NCBI GenBank assembly: GCA_003161635.1
Contig: PMOA01000041.1
Location: 18,912-72,776, forward strand
Origin: Limisphaerales bacterium
Lineage (GTDB): Bacteria > Verrucomicrobiota > Verrucomicrobiia > Limisphaerales > UBA11358
Reading direction: 5' to 3'
DNA length: 53,865 bases
The notes beneath the pieces are model-generated. The model searched no databases. It had not been told where the DNA came from and saw nothing but the letters and a program-made list of their open reading frames with translations. Made by a program: the position numbers and the translations under genes. Positions 35,363 to 43,708 of the stretch are shown piece by piece. Numbering within the stretch: the stretch's first letter is position 1; each line of letters starts with the position of its first letter.

Positions 35363-36607
35363 ATGAAAATCATCAAATACATGCTGCTGACTGTGGCTAC
35401 TTGGGGTGGATTGTTCACTATGGCTGACCCCGCGTTCGCCCAAACCTGGACACAGACCAGTGCGCCAAGCGAATCTTGGAAAGCCGTCGCCTCATCGTCG
35501 GATGGAAGCAAATTGATCGCTGGAGGTTTTGGTTTGATTTACGGCATTTCGACCAATTCGGGAAGCACTTGGATTACAAACACCCAGCCTCAAATGGGCT
35601 CTACGTATTATGGCAGTTGGTCTTCCGTCGCCATATCCGCAGATGGAACTACATATGTGGGCACAATAGGCAATGTAATCTGGGTTTCAACTAATTCAGG
35701 CATTGCTTGGTTGTCGAACAATGTGCCAAGCGCGTCTTTCTTCGTATCTGTTGTGGCCTTATCGGCGGATGGAAGCAAAATGGTGGCAGGGGCAGGGGCA
35801 TATGGTGGTTCTCCGTCCGGGATTTATATCTCGACGAATTCGGGCGTAACTTGGGCGCAAACCACAGCCCCCACCAACAATTGGACATCCGTCGCTTCAT
35901 CGGCGGATGGAACCAAGTTGGTTGCTGCAGCAATGAACTCTGAAGGTGGATTTATTTATGCCTCAATGGATTCGGGTCTTACTTGGACGCTGACTGGCGC
36001 GCCTACCAATAACAGTTGGGCAACGGTTGCTTCATCGGCAGATGGAAGCAAATTAGTGGCGGCAAGTTGGTATGCAATCGTTCCGGACGACATTTATGGG
36101 TGCGTTTACACTTCGACAAATTTTGGAATGTCCTGGACATCGAACAACGTGCCAGACGCGCAATGGCAGAGTGTGGCTGCTTCAGCCGACGGAACTAAAT
36201 TGGTTGCAGTCGCCTTAGAACCTTTCGGCTTGATTTGCAGTTCAACAAATTCAGGTGCGAGTTGGGTATCAAATAGTGCGCCAAATGAATCCTGGTATTC
36301 CGTCGCTTCATCAGCAGATGGTAACAAACTGATGGCGGCGGCTTTGGGAGATCAATCATTTAATCCCGTTCCCATTTACACCTTGCAAACTACGCCGTCA
36401 CCGCAAATGAACATCACGCCGACAAACGGCAACCTCACGCTTTCATGGATTGTGCCTTCGACGGATTTCGTGATGCAGCAAAGTTCGGATTTGGGCAGTT
36501 GGATGGACATGACCAACAAGCCCGTGCTGAACCTCACCAATTTGCAGAACGAAGTGATTCTATCGCCAACCGGCAGCAACGTTTTCTACCGGCTCAAAAC
36601 GCCGTGA
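35363..36607 (+). CDS. Secreted beta-propeller-like protein with BNR/Asp-box-type repeats
   Basis: A 414-residue protein with a signal peptide (cleavage probable after DPAFA) and about seven repeats of roughly 40-50 residues built as W-x-SVASSADGSKLVAA followed by IY-STNSG-TW, the Asp-box pattern of sialidase- and Ycf48-like propellers. The C-terminal 70 residues (ITPTNGNLTLSWIVPSTDFVMQQSSDLGSW) resemble a domain often found at the end of secreted Verrucomicrobial proteins. No catalytic residues are identifiable, so binding or surface display is more likely than hydrolysis. GC content is lower than that of neighbouring genes, and the gene lies next to a tRNA. Confidence 0.82.
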   Translation: MKIIKYMLLTVATWGGLFTMADPAFAQTWTQTSAPSESWKAVASSSDGSKLIAGGFGLIYGISTNSGSTWITNTQPQMGSTYYGSWSSVAISADGTTYVGTIGNVIWVSTNSGIAWLSNNVPSASFFVSVVALSADGSKMVAGAGAYGGSPSGIYISTNSGVTWAQTTAPTNNWTSVASSADGTKLVAAAMNSEGGFIYASMDSGLTWTLTGAPTNNSWATVASSADGSKLVAASWYAIVPDDIYGCVYTSTNFGMSWTSNNVPDAQWQSVAASADGTKLVAVALEPFGLICSSTNSGASWVSNSAPNESWYSVASSADGNKLMAAALGDQSFNPVPIYTLQTTPSPQMNITPTNGNLTLSWIVPSTDFVMQQSSDLGSWMDMTNKPVLNLTNLQNEVILSPTGSNVFYRLKTP

Positions 36608-36810
36608 AGAGGTAGGGGCCGTCCAAAGCACCTACAATGTCGTTAAGACGCCTGTCACCGTCTCGAACCGATTCGACTTTTCCCATTCTGACAACCGCCA
36701 AAGGACAGTTGCTGGCCAACCGTATTTAATATCCTACAATGTTTGAAGAACAGGATTCGGTGAATTTACTGCACTTTTACTGCACTCTTTCGTAAGTCGT
36801 TGATTATAAA

Positions 36811-36884
36811 TGGAGCGGGCGAAGGGAATCGAACCCTCGTGTGAAGCTTGGAAGGCTTCCGTTCTACCACTGAACTACGCCCGC
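36811..36884 (-). tRNA. tRNA-Gly (anticodon UCC)
   Basis: Minus strand: acceptor GCGGGCG pairs with CGCCCGC, D-arm GTTCAGTGGTAGAAC, anticodon arm GAAGC-CTTCCAA-GCTTC with UCC at 36850-36852, T-arm GAGGGTTCGATTCCCTT, discriminator T and encoded CCA. It reads GGA and GGG codons. It lies between the propeller gene and pyrC. The 203 bases on its left (36608-36810) contain a TACTGCACTTTTACTGCAC direct repeat and no gene. Confidence 0.96.
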
Positions 36885-37000
36885 CTTCCCCCGACATCCG
36901 ATGTCAGGGTTCGGCGCGGCAAGCCCGCGAGACTTGCAGCGCTGCAAATCATATCGCCGGCGCTTGCCTTGTCAACCTGCCGCGTGTATGCTCGCCGCGC

Positions 37001-38383
37001 ATGAACTCGCTGCTTTTGACCGGCGGGCGAGTCATAGACCCCGCCAACCACCTCGACGCCGTTGTTGATTTGCTCATCCTCAACGGAAAAATCGCCGCCG
37101 TCGGCAAAGACGCCGCCACCAAAGCGCCCGGAGAAATCGAACGATTTGATGCGAAAGGAAAAATTGTTTGTCCCGGCTTGATTGACCTGCACGTGCATTT
37201 GCGCGAGCCCGGCCAGACGGCAAAAGAAAATATTGCCACCGGCACTGCCGCCGCCGCGCGTGGCGGCTTCACCTCGGTCGTCTGCATGCCGAACACGTCG
37301 CCCGCGATTGATAACGCCGGAACCGTCGCGCTCATCCACGAACGCGCCGCCCAACATGGCGTCGTGAACGTCTTCGTCACCGGCGCCATCACGAAAAACA
37401 TCGCGGGCGAGGAACTCGCGTCCATCGGTTCGCTCAAACGCGCCGGCGTCGTCGCCATCACCGACGATGGGCATTGCGTGCAGAACAACGAACTGATGCG
37501 CCGCGCGCTTGAATACGCGAAAATGTTTGACCTGCCGGTGATGGATCATTGCCAGGATTATTCGCTCGTGACCGATGGCGTGATGCACGAAGGATATTGG
37601 AGCACCGTGCTTGGCTTGCGCGGCTGGCCGTCGGCGGGCGAGGAAATGATTGTCGCGCGCAACATCCTGCTCGCCGAACTCACCGGTGCGCGCGTCCATT
37701 GTCAGCACCTTAGCGCGGCGGGCAGCGTCGCCTTGCTGCGCGAGGCGAAGAAACGCGGCGTGCCGATTTCCGGCGAGGCATGTCCGCACCATTTTACGCT
37801 GACTGACGCCGCCGTTTCCGGAAGTGAAAAATTCTGGGGCAACGACGGAAAAATTCTGGCGAAATTCCAAAATGGCGAAATTCCCGAATGGCCGGCTTAC
37901 GACACGAATTTCAAAATGAATCCGCCGTTGCGCTCCGCGCGCGACCGCGAGGCGATTTTAGAAGGGCTGGCCGACGGCACGATTGAAATTTTGTGCAGCG
38001 ACCACGCACCGCACTGTGATTACGAGAAGGAAGTCGAGTTCGATTATGCGCCGTTCGGCATCACCGGCCTGGAAACCGAGCTGGCGCTGTCGCTCATGCA
38101 ACTGGTCCATGCCAAACGCATTTCAGTCCCCGATTTGATTGCGAAATACACGGTCAACCCGGCACGGCTGTTGAATTTGCAAAAAGGCACGCTCGGGGTT
38201 GGCGCGGATGCGGACGTGACTGTCTTTGATCCGGATCGGGAATGGATTTTCGAGCGCGACGAAACCGCGAGCAAATCGTCGAACAGCCCGTTTTTCGGCT
38301 GGAAACTCAAGGGCCGGACGGTGGCGACCATCGTGAACGGAAAGAAACTCTGGATTGAACAAGCCGAACTGGCACCGGTCTAA
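37001..38383 (+). CDS. pyrC: Dihydroorotase
   Basis: Third step of pyrimidine synthesis, closing carbamoyl aspartate to dihydroorotate. The 460-residue class I (long) enzyme has the metal motif DLHVHLREPG, GGFTSVVCMPNT, CPHHFTLT and the catalytic aspartate region CSDHAPH. The ATG at 37001 starts the conserved N-terminus LLLTGGRVIDPANHLDAVVDLLI; the track ORF extends upstream into the tRNA antisense. It is not linked to pyrB in this window. A thioredoxin-fold gene follows 25 bases later. Confidence 0.95.
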   Translation: MNSLLLTGGRVIDPANHLDAVVDLLILNGKIAAVGKDAATKAPGEIERFDAKGKIVCPGLIDLHVHLREPGQTAKENIATGTAAAARGGFTSVVCMPNTSPAIDNAGTVALIHERAAQHGVVNVFVTGAITKNIAGEELASIGSLKRAGVVAITDDGHCVQNNELMRRALEYAKMFDLPVMDHCQDYSLVTDGVMHEGYWSTVLGLRGWPSAGEEMIVARNILLAELTGARVHCQHLSAAGSVALLREAKKRGVPISGEACPHHFTLTDAAVSGSEKFWGNDGKILAKFQNGEIPEWPAYDTNFKMNPPLRSARDREAILEGLADGTIEILCSDHAPHCDYEKEVEFDYAPFGITGLETELALSLMQLVHAKRISVPDLIAKYTVNPARLLNLQKGTLGVGADADVTVFDPDREWIFERDETASKSSNSPFFGWKLKGRTVATIVNGKKLWIEQAELAPV

Positions 38384-38408
38384 TTTTGAACAAAACCAAC
38401 CAAAAAAA

Positions 38409-38849
38409 ATGAAAAAAATCCTGATCGGATTGCTGGCGTGGTGCTTTCTACTGCAAGCTGGCGCGGCGGAACTCAACTGGCTGACCGACCTGCCCAAGGC
38501 GCAAGCCCAGGCCAAAACCGAAAATAAACTGGTCCTGATCGATTTTACCGGATCAGACTGGTGCGGCTGGTGCATCAAGCTGGACAACGACACGTTTTCA
38601 AAGCCGGAATTTGCCGATTACGCGAAGAAAAACCTGGTGCTCGTCCAACTGGATTTTCCGAACAAGAAACCGCAGTCCGACGAATTGAAGAAAGCCAATG
38701 CCGCGCTCCAAAAGAAATATGACATCAAGGGTTTTCCAACCCTGATCGCGATGACTCCGGATGGCACGGTGGTGTGGAAACAGGTTGGTTATCTCAAAGG
38801 CGGACCACCGGCGTTGATTGCCGGATTGGATGACGCAAAGAAAAAATAA
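38409..38849 (+). CDS. Exported thioredoxin-fold protein
   Basis: A 146-residue protein with a signal peptide (KKILIGLLAWCFLLQAGAAEL) and a thioredoxin fold: VLIDFTGSDWCGWCIKLDNDTF carries the CxxC active pair as CGWC, and KGFPTLIAMTPDG the cis-proline. This is the thioredoxin_7/DUF255-like subtype common in Verrucomicrobia and Bacteroidetes. It probably reduces or handles disulfides in the periplasm. It lies directly downstream of pyrC and ends just before a strong terminator. Confidence 0.88.
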   Translation: MKKILIGLLAWCFLLQAGAAELNWLTDLPKAQAQAKTENKLVLIDFTGSDWCGWCIKLDNDTFSKPEFADYAKKNLVLVQLDFPNKKPQSDELKKANAALQKKYDIKGFPTLIAMTPDGTVVWKQVGYLKGGPPALIAGLDDAKKK

Positions 38850-38876
38850 CTTCGCCAAAACCTTTTCGTTACGTCC

Positions 38877-38908
38877 AAGCGTGGCAGGACTTGCCACGCT
38901 TTCTTGTT
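38877..38908 (+). terminator. Intrinsic terminator after the thioredoxin-fold gene
   Basis: AAGCGTGGCA and TGCCACGCTT form a perfect 10-pair stem with a 5-base loop, followed by TTCTTGTT. It ends transcription before carA. Confidence 0.88.
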
Positions 38909-38914
38909 AAAAAC

Positions 38915-38942
38915 TTGACCCGCAGCGTCGCTCGCCTAGCAT
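38915..38942 (+). promoter_or_regulatory. Candidate carA promoter
   Basis: TTGACC, 16 bases, TAGCAT, located just after the terminator and 22 bases before the carA start codon. Confidence 0.5.
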
Positions 38943-38964
38943 CGCGTGCGGTCGTTCATCGGCA

Positions 38965-40125
38965 ATGAAAGCAATTCTGGCATTGGAAGACGGCTCCGTG
39001 TTTCTCGGACAGGGCTTTGGCGCGCGCGCGTCCGCCTGCGGCGAAGTCTGCTTCAACACTTCGATGACCGGCTACCAGGAAATCCTCACCGACCCGTCCT
39101 ACAAAGGCCAGATCGTCACCATGACGTATCCGCTCATCGGCAATTACGGCGTCAACGAGGTGGACGTGGAGTCGTGGCGGCCGCACGTGGCCGGCTTTGT
39201 CATCCGCGAACTCTCGCCCGTCGTCAGCAACTGGCGCGCGGATTTTTCGCTCGCGGAATACCTCAAAAAAAACGGGGTTCCGGGAATTCAGGGAATTGAC
39301 ACCCGCGCACTGACCAAAAAACTTCGCGTGCGCGGTGCGCTGAATGGATTTATTTCGACCGAAGGTTTGAGCGAGGCGGAAGCCGTCAAACGCGCGAAGG
39401 AATGGCCGGGGCTGGTCGGCGTGGACTACGTCAAGGAAGTCACGCACAAGGCCGCGTTTCGCTGGGACGAAAAGGACGAGCAGAGCGCGAACTTCAAACT
39501 GGCCATCGGCAACGAACCGGCCAACGCACGCCAATTGCGCGAGCCGCTGCCGCCGGCTGACATTCCCATCGTCGCCTTCGATTACGGAATGAAATACAAC
39601 ATTCTGCGCCGGCTTCGGCAGCATGGTTTCAGTGTTCAGGTTTTACCGGCCATGGCAACCGCCGACGACGCGCTTAAACACAAGCCGGCGGGCATTTTCC
39701 TGTCCAACGGCCCCGGCGACCCGGCGGCGCTCAACTACATTGTGCGCGAAGTGAAAACGCTCATGGACAGCGGCGTGCCGGTTTTCGGGATTTGTCTCGG
39801 CCACCAGATTTTGGGCCAAGCGTTCGGCGGCAAAACGTTCAAACTCAAATTCGGCCATCGTGGTGCGAACCAGCCGGTGAAGGACCTGGAATCCGGCAGG
39901 GTCGAAATCACGTCGCAAAACCACGGTTTTGCCGTGGACGCGAAATCGCTGGCCTCCGACGTCGTGGTGAACCGCATCAATTTGAACGATCAAACCGTCG
40001 AGGGCATGCGCCACAAGACCAAGCCGGTTTTTTGCGTGCAATATCATCCCGAAGCGTCGCCCGGACCGCACGATTCGACGCCGTTGTTCGCCAAATTCCG
40101 CGCGATGATTGAGCGGCGGGGTTAA
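38965..40125 (+). CDS. carA: Carbamoyl-phosphate synthase small (glutaminase) subunit
   Basis: Releases ammonia from glutamine for carbamoyl phosphate, shared by pyrimidine and arginine synthesis. The 386 residues comprise the CarA-specific N-terminal domain (LALEDGSVFLGQGFG ... CFNTSMTGYQEILTDPSY) and a class I amidotransferase domain with LSNGPGDP, the nucleophile in GICLGHQILG and the His-x-Glu pair in VQYHPEASPGP. The large subunit carB is not in the window. It has its own promoter candidate and follows a terminator, so it is probably independently expressed. Confidence 0.96.
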   Translation: MKAILALEDGSVFLGQGFGARASACGEVCFNTSMTGYQEILTDPSYKGQIVTMTYPLIGNYGVNEVDVESWRPHVAGFVIRELSPVVSNWRADFSLAEYLKKNGVPGIQGIDTRALTKKLRVRGALNGFISTEGLSEAEAVKRAKEWPGLVGVDYVKEVTHKAAFRWDEKDEQSANFKLAIGNEPANARQLREPLPPADIPIVAFDYGMKYNILRRLRQHGFSVQVLPAMATADDALKHKPAGIFLSNGPGDPAALNYIVREVKTLMDSGVPVFGICLGHQILGQAFGGKTFKLKFGHRGANQPVKDLESGRVEITSQNHGFAVDAKSLASDVVVNRINLNDQTVEGMRHKTKPVFCVQYHPEASPGPHDSTPLFAKFRAMIERRG

Positions 40126-40150
40126 AAAAAACATATTTCCAGATTTCAGT

Positions 40151-40178
40151 TTGACTTGAAACGCGCCGTGACCATAAT
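40151..40178 (+). promoter_or_regulatory. Candidate promoter for the FHA gene
   Basis: TTGACT, 16 bases, CATAAT, 17 bases before the ATG. It is one of the best promoter matches in the window. Confidence 0.55.
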
Positions 40179-40195
40179 CGGCTTATCGTAAGTCC

Positions 40196-40753
40196 ATGGC
40201 CAAACTTGTTATTCTGACTCAAGGCCTGACCGGCCGCGCACACGAGCTGAACGTGGATCGCACCACGATTGGCCGCGTTGAGGATAACCTGTTTCAAATC
40301 GCCGAGTCGTCCGTCTCCAGCCATCATTGCGAAGTGCTGTTGCGCGGCAGTGATGTCGTCATCAAAGACCTCAATTCGACAAACGGCACGTTCATCAACG
40401 GCGAACAAATCACCGAACGCGTTTTGAAGCCCGGCCAGACGCTGCGGCTCGGCCAGGTTGAATTGAAACTGGAAACCGAAAAGGCTGCTTCCGCGCCGGC
40501 CTCCGCGCCAGCCACGGCCCCCGCTCCCGGCCCGGCCAAAAAGCAGGGGGAAGCCACCATGGTCGTACCGCGCGGCGTCAGCTTGAGCGAACTGGAAGGC
40601 GGCGGACGCCCGCCGGGTTTCGACACCAGCAAGGAATTTTCCAAAAAGCGCAACCGGAGTGGCATCTATTTCTGGATTGGTGTCGGCATTGTGGGGGTTA
40701 TAATTGTGGTTCTGCTGCTCATGGCGCTGTCGCTGGTCAAGACCGGCAAATAA
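40196..40753 (+). CDS. FHA-domain membrane protein
   Basis: A 185-residue protein: an N-terminal forkhead-associated domain (about 1-95) with GR at TTIGRVEDN, SSHHCEV and DLNSTNGTFINGE, the phosphothreonine-binding residues; an Ala/Pro-rich linker; and one C-terminal membrane segment (FWIGVGIVGVIIVVLLLMALSLV) that anchors it with the FHA domain in the cytoplasm. It should bind a phosphorylated partner, probably a Ser/Thr kinase substrate, none of which is in the window. A pseudopilin gene follows 14 bases later. Confidence 0.9.
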   Translation: MAKLVILTQGLTGRAHELNVDRTTIGRVEDNLFQIAESSVSSHHCEVLLRGSDVVIKDLNSTNGTFINGEQITERVLKPGQTLRLGQVELKLETEKAASAPASAPATAPAPGPAKKQGEATMVVPRGVSLSELEGGGRPPGFDTSKEFSKKRNRSGIYFWIGVGIVGVIIVVLLLMALSLVKTGK

Positions 40754-40767
40754 AGCCGCTCGCGGCC

Positions 40768-41442
40768 ATGAAACCGCGCCTCTCAAATCAACGAAACCGG
40801 GCGCTGACACTGACGGAAGTTCTCGTTGTTATAGCTGTGGTGGTTTTTCTTGTCGGATTCCTCTTCCCGGCGTTAAAGGCAGCCAAGCAGAATGCTCTAA
40901 GGATCAACTGCTTGAGCCAATTAAAAGCTGGCGGGTGCGCTTTCAGGCTTTGGACCGGTGACAATAACAATCAATACCCGATGGAACTATCCACCAACCG
41001 TGGCGGAGCCAGGGAATGGCTTCTGGAGGGGAAGGTCTTTGAAGTCTTTCGGGTGATGTCCAATGAATTATCCACGCCGAAAATTTTGTGGTGTCCGGCA
41101 GATGCCGACCACATCGCCGCAACCAATTTCTCAATCGGCTTCAGCGATGCCAACATCAGCTATTTCGTCAGTCTGGACGCTGCCGAAGCTTATCCGCAAA
41201 TGATCATGGTCGGTGACGACAACCTACAGGTGAATGGCAAACCCGTTCAGCCTGGCATTTTGGATTTTCGAACCGTTACCAACATCGCCTGGACCAAAGA
41301 CCGACACAACCGCGTAGGCAACATTGGCATGGCCGACGGCTCGGTTCAGCAAACCACCAGCGGAAGTTTAAATTCCGCCATTGGTTCATGCACCAACGGC
41401 GTCCCCACGAACAATGCCGCGATCCGGTGGTTGATTCCGTGA
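40768..41442 (+). CDS. Type II pseudopilin-like protein
   Basis: A 224-residue protein with a prepilin-type N-terminus, NRALTLTEVLVVIAVVVFLVGFLFPALKAAKQNA. Alanine replaces the usual glycine before the expected cleavage point, the residue after it is leucine, and glutamate at +5 is kept. The C-terminal part (RHNRVGNIGMADGSVQQ) is the H-X9-DG-like motif. Probably the same orphan pseudopilin class as the gene at 34166. It lies 14 bases downstream of the FHA gene and is followed by a family A repeat. Confidence 0.85.
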   Translation: MKPRLSNQRNRALTLTEVLVVIAVVVFLVGFLFPALKAAKQNALRINCLSQLKAGGCAFRLWTGDNNNQYPMELSTNRGGAREWLLEGKVFEVFRVMSNELSTPKILWCPADADHIAATNFSIGFSDANISYFVSLDAAEAYPQMIMVGDDNLQVNGKPVQPGILDFRTVTNIAWTKDRHNRVGNIGMADGSVQQTTSGSLNSAIGSCTNGVPTNNAAIRWLIP

Positions 41443-41448
41443 TCGGCG

Positions 41449-41502
41449 GTAGGGCTGCGCTACCGCGCAGCCTCAATTGGCGGTGCAGCAGCACCGCCCT
41501 GC
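41449..41502. repeat. Family A two-hairpin element
   Basis: GTAGGG, hairpin GGGCTGCGC-TACC-GCGCAGCC, spacer, hairpin GGCGGTGC-AGCA-GCACCGCC, CCCTGCC. It starts 6 bases after the pseudopilin stop. The rest of the gap to prfB is AT-rich (CTGAATTCTGAATTC). Confidence 0.85.
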
Positions 41503-41551
41503 CAATTTCCCTTCTGGATTCTGAATTCTGAATTCTCTATTCTGTCGCATC

Positions 41552-42698
41552 ATGTTTGAAACGGTTAAAACAGAAATTGCCACTGCCGCCGGGAAACTCA
41601 CGCACCTGCGGAGGTTTCTTTGACGTTCCCGCCACGCAAAAACGCCTGGGCGAACTCAATTCGCTCATGGCCGCCGACAATTTCTGGAACAACCGCGAAA
41701 AGGCGCAGACGCTGATTGACGAGGCCAACTCCCTCCGCAACAAAATCGAGCCGCTGCTCCAAGCGGAAAAACAGCTGGAGGATTTCTGCGTGATGCTCGA
41801 ACTGGGCGAGGCCGAACCGCCCGCAGCCCAGGCGCAGGTGGAAAAGGAACTCACCCGCGACCTGGTAAAATTTTTCAAGGAACTCGACGCGCTGGAGTTG
41901 AAGGTTTTCCTGAGCGGCCCGCACGACCGGAAGAATTGCATTCTCAGCATCAACGCCGGCGCCGGCGGCACCGAGGCGCAGGATTGGGCGGAAATGCTGT
42001 CACGCATGTATCAACGCTGGGCCGAATCGCGCGGCTGGGAGGTCGAGGTTACCGACGCGCTGCCCGGCGAAGGCGCGGGCCTCAAGAGCATCACCATGCT
42101 GCTTCAGGGCGAAAATGCCTACGGCTTTGCCAAGGCCGAACGCGGCGTGCACCGGCTCGTGCGCATCTCGCCGTTCGATTCCAACAAACGCCGTCACACG
42201 AGTTTCGCCAGCGTGGACACGATTGCGGAAATTGAAGAAAGCGATCCCGACATCGTCATCCCGCCAACTGAATTCCAGGTGGACACGTTCCGTTCCGGTG
42301 GCAAGGGCGGCCAGAACGTGAACAAAGTCGAAACCGCCGTGCGCATCACGCACATACCGACCGGTCTCGTCGTCGCATCGCAAACCCAGCGTTCGCAGCA
42401 TCAAAACCGCGCTACGGCGATGCGGCTTTTGCTGTCGCGGATCTTCGCGCAACGGCAGGACGCGCAGAAGGCCGATATGGAACGGTTTTACGGTGAGAAG
42501 GGCAGCATCTCGTGGGGCAACCAGATTCGCAGCTACGTCTTTCAGCCATACCGCATGGTGAAGGATTTGCGCACCGGCGTGGAAACGAGCAATGTGCAGG
42601 CGGTAATGGACGGCGATTTGGATGCGTTCGTGAATGGCTGGTTGCGCGCCGGTTGCCCTTTGAAACGGATGCAAGGGGTGAAGGACGAGGAAGAGTGA
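41552..42698 (+). CDS. prfB: Peptide chain release factor 2, programmed +1 frameshift
   Basis: Release factor for UGA and UAA. Translation starts at the ATG at 41552 (MFETVKTEIATAAGKLTHLRRFL), meets UGA at 41621-41623 and must shift +1 so that codon 24 becomes GAC; the product is then 381 residues. The coding sequence is join(41552..41620,41622..42698). The main frame has the SPF recognition tripeptide (RISPFDSNKRRHTSF) and the catalytic GGQ in RSGGKGGQNVNK. The ORF track misses the first 23 codons. This is the well-known autoregulation of RF2: low RF2 favours the shift. Confidence 0.97.
41610..41624 (+). promoter_or_regulatory. RF2 recoding (+1 frameshift) site
   Basis: GGAGG, three bases, CTT TGA C. 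The Shine-Dalgarno-like GGAGG at the three-base spacing, the slippery CUU codon and UGA followed by C match the canonical prfB site. Confidence 0.96.
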
Positions 42699-42708
42699 GA
42701 ATGAAGAA

Positions 42709-42811
42709 AACATTCAACAACCAACATCCAACTCTGAACATCGAACCAGGGCTCGCGCGGACGAATGGAAACATTTCGATGTTGGAAGTTCGATGTTCGA
42801 TGTTCGATGTT
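42709..42811. repeat. Family J inverted repeat (AACATCGAAC / GTTCGATGTT)
   Basis: The left part has CAACATCCAACTCTGAACATCGAAC; the right part has GATGTTGGAAGTTCGATGTT plus two further tandem GTTCGATGTT-like units. It fills the gap between prfB and trpC and overlaps the first bases of trpC if the ATG is used. Confidence 0.7.
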
Positions 42812-43652
42812 ACCCACTAAAATTGTGAACATCCTCGACACCATCGTTGAAGAAAAGAAACGCGAAGTCGCGAAGTTGCCACCGCGACTCATCGCCGCCG
42901 GTGATCTGCGCGATGCGTTGCTCGAACGCGGCGAACAGCGTGACTTTCTCGCGGCGTTGCAGCACCCGCGACAAGGCCACATCGCGTTGATTGCCGAGGT
43001 CAAAAAAGCGTCGCCGTCGGCAGGGGTGATTTGCCCGGACTTCGACCCCGTTCGCATCGCAAAAGAATACGAGGCGGGTGGCGCAAGTTGTTTGTCGGTC
43101 CTGACCGACGAGAAGTTTTTCCAAGGGGCGCTCGATCATCTCCGGCAAATCCGCGCCGCCGTGAAGCTGCCGCTGCTGCGCAAGGATTTCATCATTGATG
43201 AGCGGCAAATCCTTGAAACCATCGAGTGGGGCGCGGACGCCATTCTGCTCATCGTCGCGATTCTTGACGACGCGCAGCTTGAACGGTTTCACGCGTTCGC
43301 GGCGGAAGCGGGCCTGGCCGCGCTGGTTGAAGTGCATGATGAGACGGAATTGGCCCGGGCGATGAAAATTGGCGCCAGCCTCATCGGTGTAAACAACCGC
43401 AATTTGAAAAATTTCAAGGTGGACCTGGCCACGACCGAGCGGCTGGCGGCGAAACTAAATAGTAGCGCAGGCGTCCCGCCTGGACCGAACAGGCGGGACG
43501 CCTGTGCTACTTTGCTCGTCGCCGAAAGCGGCATTCATACTCGCGCGGATGTGGAACGATTGAAGCGGTGCGGCGCAGACGCGATTTTAGTGGGCGAATC
43601 GTTGATGCGTGGCGGCGATATTCAATCCAAGGTTCGTGAGTTGATTGGCTGA
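42807..43652 (+). CDS. trpC: Indole-3-glycerol-phosphate synthase, with in-frame palindromic insertion
   Basis: Tryptophan synthesis, closing CdRP to indole-3-glycerol phosphate. The TIM barrel of 281 residues has IALIAEVKKASPSAG, the catalytic region LLRKDFIID and the phosphate-site strands VAESGIHTRADV and ILVGESLM. Between the helix ending LAAKL and the strand LLVAESG lie about 17 residues (NSSAGVPPGPNRRDACAT) encoded by a 51-base palindrome, extra relative to usual TrpC. The ATG at 42807 is inside a repeat; the GTG at 42825 (giving MNILDTIVEEKK) matches the family start equally well. No other trp genes are in the window. Confidence 0.93.
   Translation: MLPTKIVNILDTIVEEKKREVAKLPPRLIAAGDLRDALLERGEQRDFLAALQHPRQGHIALIAEVKKASPSAGVICPDFDPVRIAKEYEAGGASCLSVLTDEKFFQGALDHLRQIRAAVKLPLLRKDFIIDERQILETIEWGADAILLIVAILDDAQLERFHAFAAEAGLAALVEVHDETELARAMKIGASLIGVNNRNLKNFKVDLATTERLAAKLNSSAGVPPGPNRRDACATLLVAESGIHTRADVERLKRCGADAILVGESLMRGGDIQSKVRELIG
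43461..43511. repeat. Family F palindromic element inside trpC
   Basis: Arms AGTAGCGCAGGCGTCCCGCCTG (43461-43482) and CAGGCGGGACGCCTGTGCTACT (43490-43511), 21 of 22 paired, with a 7-base loop. It is exactly 17 codons long and read through in frame. Confidence 0.92.
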
Positions 43653-43656
43653 ATTT

Positions 43657-43708
43657 GGTAGGGCCGCGCTGCCGCGCGGCCTCGGACGACCAGCAGGTCG
43701 TCCCTACC
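43657..43708. repeat. Family A two-hairpin element
   Basis: GGTAGGG ... CCCTACC ends enclose hairpins GGGCCGCGC-TGCC-GCGCGGCC and GGACGACC-AGCA-GGTCGTCC. It starts 4 bases after the trpC stop and overlaps the convergent pdxA stop codon, which it supplies. Confidence 0.88.

Noticed and set aside
35363-36607. Direct repeats resembling a CRISPR or tandem array
   Set aside because: The periodicity is protein repeats in a coding frame with no constant repeat and spacer pattern.
41552-41623. In-frame UGA suggesting a prfB pseudogene
   Set aside because: The context is the canonical RF2 programmed frameshift site, not damage.
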